A stretch of DNA of 6,672 bases from Candidatus Cloacimonadota bacterium (GTDB lineage: Bacteria > Cloacimonadota > Cloacimonadia > Cloacimonadales > TCS61): NCBI GenBank assembly GCA_030638385.1, contig DAOWES010000142.1, positions 1 through 6,672 of the forward strand, given 5' to 3'. A program made the position numbers and the translations under genes. Shown piece by piece: positions 1 through 5,559 of this stretch; the first letter of the stretch is position 1, and every line of letters begins with the position of its first letter. The notes beneath the pieces are model-generated. The model searched no databases, was not told where the DNA came from, and was given only the letters and a program-made list of their open reading frames with translations.

Positions 1-2
1 TC

Positions 3-202
3 ATCCTACTGTCCTTCTCCCTGCAGATATCGTTCTTCACTTTGTTCAGAGCCGAATCTTAGAAGAAACATGAGAATAACAAGAAGAATAAAAGAGACAA
101 AACCAGTCATGAGATGACACTAATTGTTAAATGGTAATATACTCGAAATTGTTTTTTTCTTTCACCTTCTCCTTCTAGGAGAAGGCCGAGATGAGGTAGG
201 AT
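3..202. repeat. Possible imperfect inverted-repeat ends of a ~200-bp element
   Basis: The left end has ATCCTA (3-8) followed by CCTTCTCC (13-20). The right end has the complements in mirrored order: GGAGAAGG (178-185) and TAGGAT (197-202). Spacing between the two blocks differs (4 bases on the left, 11 on the right), so the match is imperfect. This could be a decayed miniature inverted-repeat element or two separate copies of a short palindromic intergenic repeat. The left copy sits at the window edge, so its true boundary is not visible. No target-site duplication can be assessed. Confidence 0.3.
165..185. repeat. Perfect 8-bp hairpin, CCTTCTCC/GGAGAAGG
   Basis: CCTTCTCC (165-172) and GGAGAAGG (178-185) pair perfectly around the 5-base loop TTCTA. 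The same CCTTCTCC word occurs at 13-20. On the minus strand the stem is followed by GTGAAAGAAAA, and on the plus strand by CCGAGATGAGG, so neither side has the T-run of an intrinsic terminator. It looks like the core of a short palindromic intergenic repeat rather than a terminator of a visible gene. Confidence 0.5.
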
Positions 203-280
203 TCTGAAAAATCTCAAGACTCAGATTTACTGTAAATCGATATCTCAAAGGAGAATTGGCGAGAAGTAATGGCTTTGATC

Positions 281-399
281 GAAATCGTTTTTCTACAAAA
301 CAGAGATCGTTTTTCTGCGAAAAGCCGATTCGTAGCTGATTCGTAAAAGCCGACAGTCGAGATCGTTTTGCAAGCAAAGCCGACTCGTAGTTAATTCGT
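281..399. repeat. Degenerate ~42-bp direct repeats, three copies (one partial)
   Basis: A partial first copy (281-302) starts GAAATCGTTTTTCT. Copy two (303-344) starts GAGATCGTTTTTCT and continues with AAAGCCGATTCGTAG and GATTCGT. Copy three (359-399) starts GAGATCGTTTTGCA and continues with AAAGCCGACTCGTAG and AATTCGT. Copies two and three match over about 41 bases with few differences. The copies are not evenly spaced and contain no identical repeats separated by unique spacers, so this is not a CRISPR array. It is best read as a tandemly decayed intergenic repeat family. Confidence 0.55.
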
Positions 400-486
400 G
401 GACAAAGATTTTTTTTAAAGTGGGTTCAAAAATTAAATTATCAATTATGCAGAAAACTTTGCAAATTCATAAACAGAGGAGATATT

Positions 487-1806
487 ATGCGAAAAGAATT
501 AATTGACCTATGCAAAAAGCATCCGGATTTGAAAATTTCCTTTATTCTCTATGAATGGGAAACAGATTTTTTGAGATTTTTTCAAAGTATGACAAATTAC
601 AATATTTCCAAAACGTCCATTTCCTTACAAACTACTATCTACAAAGATAAAAAATCTTTCACTTTCACCCTTAAGGATCCCACTATCGAGCAAGTTATTG
701 CTAAACTTGAAGAAGCTCAAATTATTGTTGATAAACTTCCTGCCGATCCCAACTTTATAGATCTGGAAGATAATATGGAAAAATCTCATGAATTTGATAA
801 AATTAATAATATTGTAAAAGTTGGTTTAGAAAATAAAATAGCAATTCTGCAAAAACTCGCAGACGCTGTGGCTGAGTATAAATTTAAGATATTTGGCACC
901 TTCATTTGCAACTATACTACCAGATATATTATCAACAGCAACGGCTTAGACAAACGCGAAATAAATTCGCCCATCTATTTCGAGTGTAAAGCTGTATCTG
1001 ATGAAAATGAGGTAACTATATTGGAAGTATTTGGTGGAGAAGACTTTGCGAAATTCGATTTGGAAAAATTCGAGAAATCTATAGTTAGAAAAGTTGAAGC
1101 TGCCCAAAATGAGATTGTTGATGTTGAAGCAGGCGAATATGATGTTATATTGGCTCCTCGTTGCATCGGAGAATATATCGACTACCTGCAAAACAGCATG
1201 CAATGTGCTTCTTTGGATAATGGCCAAAGTTTCTTTGAAGGTAAACAAGGCAAATTGCTGTTCCCAAAAAATATTACCATTTCCGATAACCCCAAAGATC
1301 CTGAACTTATTAATTTTGATTATAATGCTGATGGTCACATTTACCAAAATGTTCCAATAATTGAAAATGGCGTTTTTAAAAATTTCATGGTGGGAAATTA
1401 TTATGGTCGTAAATTGAAAATGAAGCGAAATGGAGCAAATGGCAGTGCGATGGTTATGGAAACCGGAGATAAATCTCTGGAAGAGATGATCGGTTCAATT
1501 AAGAATGGGCTATATATTTCCAGCTTGCATTACATGAATTTCATTAATCCCAAAGAAACTTCCGTAACCGGACTTACTCGCGATGGCACATTCCTCATTG
1601 AAGATGGGAAAATCACTAAAGTGGTTAATAATCTTCGCTTCACAGAAAAGATTTCCGATGTAATCGAAGCGATCTATCAAATAGAGAACCAAGCATACAC
1701 AATCCCATATTCCAATAATTATGGTGAATTCAGTATCTACAGTGCTCGTATGCCTCACGTAGCGGTAAAGAATTTCAAGATCTCTTCCTCTACCAAAACC
1801 ATTTAG
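487..1806 (+). CDS. tldE: TldE/PmbA-like protein, non-catalytic partner of TldD
   Basis: This 439-residue protein belongs to the TldD/PmbA family. E. coli TldE (PmbA) is about 450 residues. In characterised systems TldE forms a cytosolic heterodimer with TldD that degrades or trims peptides, for example the microcin B17 leader and the antitoxin CcdA. The family shows in the C-terminal half: LAPRCIGEYI at 222-231, a segment around 271-310 with IIENGVFKNFMVGNYYGRK, and the hallmark SVTGLTRDGTFLIEDGKI at 359-376 followed by NNLRF. No HExxxH zinc motif is present, as expected for TldE. There is no signal peptide. The ATG at 487 has AGAGGAG at 475-481, five bases upstream. The stop codon overlaps the ribosome-binding site of the next gene, so the two are probably translationally coupled. 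The physiological substrate here is unknown. Confidence 0.9.
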   Translation: MRKELIDLCKKHPDLKISFILYEWETDFLRFFQSMTNYNISKTSISLQTTIYKDKKSFTFTLKDPTIEQVIAKLEEAQIIVDKLPADPNFIDLEDNMEKSHEFDKINNIVKVGLENKIAILQKLADAVAEYKFKIFGTFICNYTTRYIINSNGLDKREINSPIYFECKAVSDENEVTILEVFGGEDFAKFDLEKFEKSIVRKVEAAQNEIVDVEAGEYDVILAPRCIGEYIDYLQNSMQCASLDNGQSFFEGKQGKLLFPKNITISDNPKDPELINFDYNADGHIYQNVPIIENGVFKNFMVGNYYGRKLKMKRNGANGSAMVMETGDKSLEEMIGSIKNGLYISSLHYMNFINPKETSVTGLTRDGTFLIEDGKITKVVNNLRFTEKISDVIEAIYQIENQAYTIPYSNNYGEFSIYSARMPHVAVKNFKISSSTKTI

Positions 1807-1815
1807 GAGAACATT

Positions 1816-3255
1816 ATGCAAGAAATGATCAAATCAATAATAAACAAACTTGATATACCAAGCATCACTTATACAGATGTAAGATTCACAAATACCGACA
1901 ACCAAAAAGTTTACTTTGAAAAGGGAATCCTTAAACATTTTGGCTCAGACTTCGACTCTAAAGCTTTGGGTATTCGCATTTTAAAAGATGGTTGTTGGGG
2001 CTTTGCCGGCACAACAATATTTAGCGAAAGTTCAATAGAAAACACTATCAAACGTGCTATCTCAAACGCTACTCTAGGAAGTAATTTCAGGAAAAAACCG
2101 GCACTATTCAAGCCTTTACAACCTGTTGTAAAAAGCTACCATTTCACACCAAAAGAAGATCCTTTTGCAATGGATGATGAAGAGAAAATTGCCTATCATC
2201 AAAATATTGCTACTAAATTAGTCGGAAATGAAAAAATTATTTTTTCCTATGTTTATACAGAGTTCTATCGTCAATATAAGATCTTTGCCAATACCCAAGG
2301 AACTTTTGTAGATTCTACCGTTTATGATACAATGCCGATGATGTACGTGTTGGCATCCAACGGAAAAGAAGCGATGTGCCGTACTTATCCCGGCCACATG
2401 AATGGACGTCGAGGCGGCTTTGAAATTGTCCGCAACATCGAAATGGAAAAACATACTGCGATAATTATCGAGGAAGCTATCAAATTATTGGATGCACCAC
2501 GCATCACCGAAGAGAAAGCTGATCTTATCATCGGTGGTGGACACCTTGCCTTGCAGTTACACGAATCTGTGGGACACGCAACCGAAGCAGATAGAATTTT
2601 GGGAAAAGAGATCTCTTATGCGGGGAAAACCTTTATCAAACCGAATATGATCGGGGACTTTAAATATGGCTCTAAGCTGGTGAATATTTACAGCGATAGC
2701 ACCAACCCCAATGGGATGGGATATCACATCGTTGATGATGAAGGGACTCCGGGAACAACAGTTGATATTATCAGAGATGGGATCTTGCTAGACCAACAAA
2801 ATTCGCAGGAAAGTGCTGCAATCCTCGGCTTGCAACCTTCATCAAATATGTTGGCTTCATTGGCTGATGATATTCCTCTAATCCGAATGACAAACTTCTG
2901 CTTAACTCCGGATAAAGGAAATCTGAAACAGCTTATTGCTTCAACTGAAAATGGTTATTATATTGACTATACAAAGAGCTGGAGCATTGACGATAATCGT
3001 AATAATTTTCAATTTACCACTGAGATAGGTTGGAAAATCGAAAATGGTGAGCTCAAACACATTGTGAAAGAACCAACTTATTTTGGAATAACTCCGGAAT
3101 TCTGGGCAGCTTGCGATGGCATTTGCGGTGAAGAAGAATGGGAACTTCATGGAACTTTCCACTGCGGAAAAGGTGAACCGGGTCAAGCAATGCATCTTTC
3201 TCACGGAGTTGCACCGGCAAGATTCAAAAATATTATTTGCAATGTAAAAGCATAA
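1816..3255 (+). CDS. tldD: TldD-like zinc metallopeptidase
   Basis: This 479-residue protein matches the length of E. coli TldD (481). The catalytic motif HExxxH is visible as HESVGH at residues 249-254, within LQLHESVGHATEADR. In TldD this helix provides the two zinc-binding histidines and the catalytic glutamate. A cysteine near the C-terminus, in GTFHCGKGEPGQ (Cys about 450), sits where TldD has its third zinc ligand. Other family-like segments are IFANTQGTFVDS (157-168) and DDEGTPGTTVDIIRDG. It has no signal peptide and should act in the cytoplasm with the upstream TldE-like protein, cleaving unfolded or flexible peptides threaded into the cavity between the subunits. The ATG is preceded by AGGAGA at 1805-1810, which overlaps the tldE stop codon. 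No RiPP precursor or modification gene is visible nearby, so a housekeeping peptide-turnover role is as likely as peptide maturation. Confidence 0.93.
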   Translation: MQEMIKSIINKLDIPSITYTDVRFTNTDNQKVYFEKGILKHFGSDFDSKALGIRILKDGCWGFAGTTIFSESSIENTIKRAISNATLGSNFRKKPALFKPLQPVVKSYHFTPKEDPFAMDDEEKIAYHQNIATKLVGNEKIIFSYVYTEFYRQYKIFANTQGTFVDSTVYDTMPMMYVLASNGKEAMCRTYPGHMNGRRGGFEIVRNIEMEKHTAIIIEEAIKLLDAPRITEEKADLIIGGGHLALQLHESVGHATEADRILGKEISYAGKTFIKPNMIGDFKYGSKLVNIYSDSTNPNGMGYHIVDDEGTPGTTVDIIRDGILLDQQNSQESAAILGLQPSSNMLASLADDIPLIRMTNFCLTPDKGNLKQLIASTENGYYIDYTKSWSIDDNRNNFQFTTEIGWKIENGELKHIVKEPTYFGITPEFWAACDGICGEEEWELHGTFHCGKGEPGQAMHLSHGVAPARFKNIICNVKA

Positions 3256-3303
3256 ACTTAAACTTTTCATCTCCGCTTAAATTCGGCCATGAAAAATGTT
3301 AAT

Positions 3304-3307
3304 GAGG
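3304..3307 (+). promoter_or_regulatory. Shine-Dalgarno site fixing the start of the 40-residue lipoprotein
   Basis: GAGG at 3304-3307 lies five bases before the ATG at 3313. An in-frame ATG at 3289 would add eight residues but has no ribosome-binding site and would put acidic residues before the signal peptide. The downstream ATG is therefore preferred. Confidence 0.6.
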
Positions 3308-3312
3308 AAACT

Positions 3313-3435
3313 ATGAAAAAGAAAATTTATTTTACTGCTATCTTTGTTTTTTTCGTTATAATGATTATATCTTGCCAAAAGATATTCTGCCAAAATTTGT
3401 TCAAAGCAAATGACCCTGATATATCTTTTAGTTGA
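3313..3435 (+). CDS. Short predicted lipoprotein, 40 residues
   Basis: This very small open frame was found by reading the gap between tldD and the next gene. The product begins MKKKIYF, has a hydrophobic stretch at residues 8-19, and then IISC with Cys21, which fits a lipobox. Signal peptidase II cleavage would leave a 20-residue lipidated peptide starting CQKIF and containing a second cysteine. The residue after Cys21 is Gln, not Asp, so the classical inner-membrane retention signal is absent. A GAGG ribosome-binding site lies five bases upstream. The stop (3433-3435) is eight bases before the ATG of the next gene, and a TTG start for that gene would overlap it, so coupling is plausible. 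It resembles a small entericidin- or lysis-peptide-type lipoprotein only in size. It could also be the surviving 5' end of a truncated lipoprotein gene. Function unknown. Confidence 0.5.
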   Translation: MKKKIYFTAIFVFFVIMIISCQKIFCQNLFKANDPDISFS

Positions 3436-3443
3436 TTAATATT

Positions 3444-3704
3444 ATGAAATTATCAGAAATTTTAGCTAGCAAACTACCCCGAAAACTTTCTATTGCAGAA
3501 GGTGAATTTCTAAAAAAAGAATTTATTCTTATTGAGAAAAAATCAACGGAAAATTCCAAAGAGCTCTATTTTAGATACATAAAAGAGATTCAAAACACTA
3601 AATATATTCTTACTGAAGAATATCTATTTAGAGATAACGAGACAATTATCGATCTCAAACGCGCCATTGCAAAAAATTTCTATTTGAGAAAATCAAAATG
3701 TTAG
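3444..3704 (+). CDS. Hypothetical protein, 86 residues
   Basis: I do not recognise this protein. From the ATG at 3444 it is 86 residues, highly charged and lysine-rich, with no signal peptide or membrane segment, so it is probably cytoplasmic. The first ~30 residues look helical (MKLSEILASKL, then GEFLKKEFILIEKK). The middle (ELYFRYIKEIQ, KYILTEEYLF) could form strands, and the end (TIIDLKRAIAKNFYLRKSKC) a helix. A TTG at 3432 in the same frame would add four residues and overlap the upstream stop. Neither start has a clear Shine-Dalgarno sequence, which suggests translation is coupled to the small lipoprotein gene. The stop is only seven bases before the next ATG, and its TAG is part of that gene's AGGA site, so the pair is almost certainly one operon. 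Confidence 0.65.
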   Translation: MKLSEILASKLPRKLSIAEGEFLKKEFILIEKKSTENSKELYFRYIKEIQNTKYILTEEYLFRDNETIIDLKRAIAKNFYLRKSKC

Positions 3705-3711
3705 GATTCAA

Positions 3712-4062
3712 ATGATCTATTATATTAGCAAAGTTATCATCTCATCCATATTAATCGTGCTCATTTCAGAAATTTCAAAGCGAAGTTCGCTAATTGGAGC
3801 TATTCTAGCATCGATCCCACTCATATCGCTAATTGCTATGTTCTGGATACATTTCGAAACCAAAGATGTAATGAAAATTGCTAAACTATCCAAAGATATA
3901 TTCTGGTTAGTTCTGCCCTCTCTTTCGCTTTTTCTTCTTCTGCCCATATTATTAAAAGCAAAAGTAAACTTTTATCTAAGCATGCTAATATCATGTTCAG
4001 TAATGGTGATGATTTATTATTTCTCCATTTTCATCTTACGTAAAGTAGGAATAAACTTATAA
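3712..4062 (+). CDS. DUF3147-like integral membrane protein, 116 residues
   Basis: This is a small, strongly hydrophobic protein with four likely membrane helices at about residues 4-20, 26-47, 62-82 and 87-111. The N-terminal pattern YYISKVIISSILIVLISEIS, then KRSSLIGAILASIPLISLIAMFW, and later FWLVLPSLSLFLLLPILL resembles the DUF3147 family, which has no established function. Short charged loops (EISKRS, ETKDVMKIAKLSKD) separate the helices. The length is normal for that family, so the protein looks intact. AGGA at 3703-3706, overlapping the upstream stop codon, lies five bases before the ATG. Co-translation with the 86-residue protein suggests a shared membrane-related role. The family assignment is from memory of its sequence pattern, not a search. 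Confidence 0.75.
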   Translation: MIYYISKVIISSILIVLISEISKRSSLIGAILASIPLISLIAMFWIHFETKDVMKIAKLSKDIFWLVLPSLSLFLLLPILLKAKVNFYLSMLISCSVMVMIYYFSIFILRKVGINL

Positions 4063-4131
4063 ACACCTTCTACTGCTTGGCTTTATTTATCATGAAAAAA
4101 AAGCAATTTAGTTTTGAAAAAATATTTTTAA

Positions 4132-4184
4132 CTTCATGCCTTCGTGGTAAATCTTGGTTGCATCTCGTTACGAAGTTTTACTTC
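4132..4184. repeat. Short repeats in the 217-bp spacer before the sigma cluster
   Basis: The spacer between 4063 and 4279 holds no gene. CTTCATGC (4132-4139) is followed directly by CTTCGTGG (4140-4147), an 8-bp imperfect tandem like the CTTCGTG-type intergenic repeats seen in many environmental genomes. GAAGT (4172-4176) and ACTTC (4180-4184) form a 5-bp stem with a TTT loop. I see no strong intrinsic terminator after the membrane-protein gene. Confidence 0.35.
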
Positions 4185-4279
4185 ACGGTGAAACAAACAA
4201 TTCTTTTGACACATTTACTCATAAAACGTTTTTCTTATTTTTTTATTTATGAATAAGGAAATAAGAAGGGAACAAAAGA

Positions 4280-4777
4280 ATGGAAAAGATTTATTATCAA
4301 ACGCGAGAAGTAGCCTTTAATACTGCTCTATACCTATTAAAGGACTGTAACGACGCGGAAGATATTGCCCAAATAGTCTGCCTCAAATTCCTGCAAAATC
4401 AGAAGCAAATAGAGAATCCGATTAGCTGGTGTAATACTGTTGCTCGGCATGAAGTTTTTGCTCTCTTAAAAAAGCAGAAGCTGCAAATAACCGGACTTGA
4501 TGCCAAACTGGAATTTCTGGAAGCCGAGCGCTCTGAAACTTGTAAAGAAATAATACCCGAATTTGAGACCATTACCTACAAAGAGGCAAAAACTCTTTTA
4601 TCCAAAGAAGAGTATAAATTCTATAATCTTATGCTTAAATATAAGCAGGATCCTAAGAAAATCGCCAAACATCTGAAACGATCCATCAGTTATGTTTATG
4701 GGCTTAGTTACCGAGTTAAGCGTAATCTGGTGTCTGCCAAACTACTGAAAGAGGGTTACCGAGGTACGAAAGAGATT
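4280..4777 (+). repeat. Direct repeat copy 1 covering the sigma module
   Basis: This 498-bp segment matches 5560-6057 at a constant offset of 1280 bases without gaps. I counted about 45 mismatches (~91% identity), giving 22 amino-acid differences in 166. The match starts essentially at the ATG and stops abruptly after the codon for Ile166. Confidence 0.9.
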
Positions 4778-5200
4778 GTGGGTTATAAATTACACCAAAA
4801 CATCCTCAACTTTATCAAAACATTAAAGAAAAAAATGGAAAAAGATGACCTGCAAGCCATGCATAACTATTTTCGTGATATTGATATTACCAAAATCCCC
4901 AAACTGGATATAACTGAAACTCTGGATTATCATATCCACCTTCTTGGCGAAAGGTATTATGATGTATATATTCCTTATAAGAACAGCCACGGCCATGTAC
5001 AGTTCTGCATTACCGATTTTAAAATTGATCCAAAAAATAATATCATTATTACCCGATTCTACCCCAAACCGGCGTTAGTAATTGAAATTGATGATCCCGA
5101 AGACAAGCTGATGAATGAATTTAAACCGAGGAAGAAAGGATTATTAACCGAGACCAAAAAAGAAGCCAAGGAGATAATCAAAAACTTTATTCGTAAATAA
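4280..5200 (+). CDS. ECF-like sigma factor with C-terminal extension (paralog 1)
   Basis: This 306-residue protein begins with a sigma-70-like module. Residues 1-67 resemble region 2: NTALYLLKDCNDAEDIAQIVCLKFLQ corresponds to the conserved DAEDxxQ segment, and SWCNTVARHEVFALLKKQ to the core- and -10-binding helix. Residues 68-103 form a charged linker. Residues 105-152 (LLSKEEYKFYNLML, then KKIAKHLKRSISYVYGLSYRVKRNL) resemble the region 4 helix-turn-helix that reads the -35 element. About 140 further residues follow, starting with a helix (NFIKTLKKKMEKDDLQAMHNYF) and then alternating strands, in the position where some ECF groups carry a fused regulatory domain such as the NTF2/SnoaL-like domain of ECF41. 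No membrane segment or anti-sigma gene is visible. An AAGAAGGG site ends nine bases before the ATG. Expected role: alternative transcription initiation. Signal and regulon unknown. Confidence 0.75.
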   Translation: MEKIYYQTREVAFNTALYLLKDCNDAEDIAQIVCLKFLQNQKQIENPISWCNTVARHEVFALLKKQKLQITGLDAKLEFLEAERSETCKEIIPEFETITYKEAKTLLSKEEYKFYNLMLKYKQDPKKIAKHLKRSISYVYGLSYRVKRNLVSAKLLKEGYRGTKEIVGYKLHQNILNFIKTLKKKMEKDDLQAMHNYFRDIDITKIPKLDITETLDYHIHLLGERYYDVYIPYKNSHGHVQFCITDFKIDPKNNIIITRFYPKPALVIEIDDPEDKLMNEFKPRKKGLLTETKKEAKEIIKNFIRK

Positions 5201-5209
5201 AAGCAACGT

Positions 5210-5232
5210 AGTAAGTTAGAGCAAAGCTTACT
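5210..5232 (+). repeat. Hairpin downstream of sigma paralog 1
   Basis: AGTAAG (5210-5215) pairs with CTTACT (5227-5232), extended by one T-G wobble, around a loop of about nine bases. It begins ten bases after the stop codon. On the plus strand an A-run follows instead of a T-run, so it is not a standard intrinsic terminator by itself. It lies directly before the large foldback at 5235-5300 and could stack on it or compete with it. Confidence 0.4.
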
Positions 5233-5234
5233 CA

Positions 5235-5300
5235 AAAAAAGACATCTTTTCGCTCTTAAATAGTGAGAAAACACTATGGAGGAGAAAAGATGTCTTTTTT
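5235..5300 (+). promoter_or_regulatory. Large foldback enclosing the RBS and start codon of the small exported protein
   Basis: The left arm (5235-5251, AAAAAAGACATCTTTTC) and right arm (5284-5300, GAAAAGATGTCTTTTTT) are perfectly complementary over 17 bp. The 32-base loop contains a second perfect 6-bp hairpin, ATAGTG (5260-5265) with CACTAT (5272-5277). CTCT (5253-5256) can also pair with part of the ribosome-binding site (5278-5281, with one G-U). The GGAGGAG site (5278-5284) and the ATG (5290-5292) are therefore in or beside the stem. In RNA this would hide the start codon. The A-run/stem/T-run layout also fits an intrinsic terminator, possibly bidirectional. The pairing is seen directly; the regulatory role is inferred. 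Confidence 0.65.
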
Positions 5301-5529
5301 ATTAAAAAAATTTAACCAATCCCTTATTGCACTTACAGTTATATCTGTATTTGCTTGTAATTTATTTTCAATATCTGTAAATCCTGGCAATAGCAATTAT
5401 GTAGCATTGGCAATGGTCAGTAGTGAGGAAATAGCAGATAGTGATTATGTTGTCCTTGAGCAATGTAATGATTATGAAATCATAGAAATTGACGGTAAAA
5501 AATATTATGTGGAAAAAGCAAAGTATTAA
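5290..5529 (+). CDS. Small exported protein or lipoprotein, 79 residues
   Basis: I do not recognise this protein. The N-terminus (MSFLLKKFNQ, then hydrophobic residues 11-29) is a clear export signal. VFAC at 20-23 could be a weak lipobox with Cys23, although Phe at -2 is unusual. Cleavage by signal peptidase I further on, for example after ALA at 39-41, is an alternative. The rest is acidic and probably strand-forming (SEEIADSDYVVLEQ, YEIIEIDGKKYYVEKAKY), with one more cysteine at 59. The ATG at 5290 is chosen because GGAGGAG lies five bases upstream. A GTG at 5263 in the same frame has no ribosome-binding site and would place RKHYGGEK before the signal. The gene sits between two sigma paralogs, with 89 bases before it and 30 after. 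Its start lies in a strong foldback, so expression is probably conditional. A role as sigma target, signal or envelope partner is inference from position only. Confidence 0.65.
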   Translation: MSFLLKKFNQSLIALTVISVFACNLFSISVNPGNSNYVALAMVSSEEIADSDYVVLEQCNDYEIIEIDGKKYYVEKAKY

Positions 5530-5559
5530 TTCTATGCCTGAAAAAGTGTAAACAACGCA

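Larger units (their letters stand above)
1..486. other. Repeat-rich intergenic region upstream of the tldE-tldD operon
   Basis: No credible gene was found on either strand in these 486 bases. The open frames present have no ribosome-binding site and run through repeats. The stretch holds a possible inverted-repeat pair (3-20 against 178-202), a perfect 8-bp hairpin (165-185) and degenerate direct repeats (281-399). The last 70 bases are AT-rich, without an obvious consensus promoter, and lead into the AGAGGAG ribosome-binding site at 475-481. A promoter for the operon probably lies at 400-470, but I cannot place it. Confidence 0.7.

Noticed and set aside
162..377. Minus-strand frame of 71 codons in the left intergenic region
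   Set aside because: It runs through the hairpin and the degenerate repeats, ends in a run of Ser/Pro/Arg residues, and has no ribosome-binding site or recognisable domain.
281..399. CRISPR array
   Set aside because: The repeats are imperfect, unevenly spaced and only two to three in number, without unique spacers; no cas gene is nearby.
946..1347. Minus-strand frame of 133 codons inside tldE
   Set aside because: It is a shadow of the strongly supported tldE frame. It has no ribosome-binding site and no family resemblance.
487..3255. RiPP or microcin biosynthesis locus based on TldD/TldE
   Set aside because: No precursor peptide with a core/leader layout, cyclase, dehydratase, radical SAM enzyme or exporter is visible. 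TldD/TldE pairs are widespread outside such loci.
2941..3270. Minus-strand frame of 109 codons over the end of tldD
   Set aside because: It overlaps the conserved C-terminal zinc-ligand region of TldD in antisense and its composition is that of a shadow frame.
4206..4211. TTGACA as a -35 element for sigma paralog 1
   Set aside because: The hexamer is perfect, but no -10-like hexamer lies 15-19 bases downstream; the region there is mostly T-rich. A promoter cannot be called from one element in AT-rich DNA.
5201..5300. Shared origin of the 3' flanks of the two sigma genes (5201-5250 against 6484-6534)
   Set aside because: Both have AAGTTA, CTCAAAAA and a T-run in the same order, but the match needs many gaps and is within what AT-rich sequence gives by chance.
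5534..5551. Five-codon mini-frame ATG-CCT-GAA-AAA-GTG-TAA before sigma paralog 2
   Set aside because: It has no ribosome-binding site, is very short and could easily be chance.
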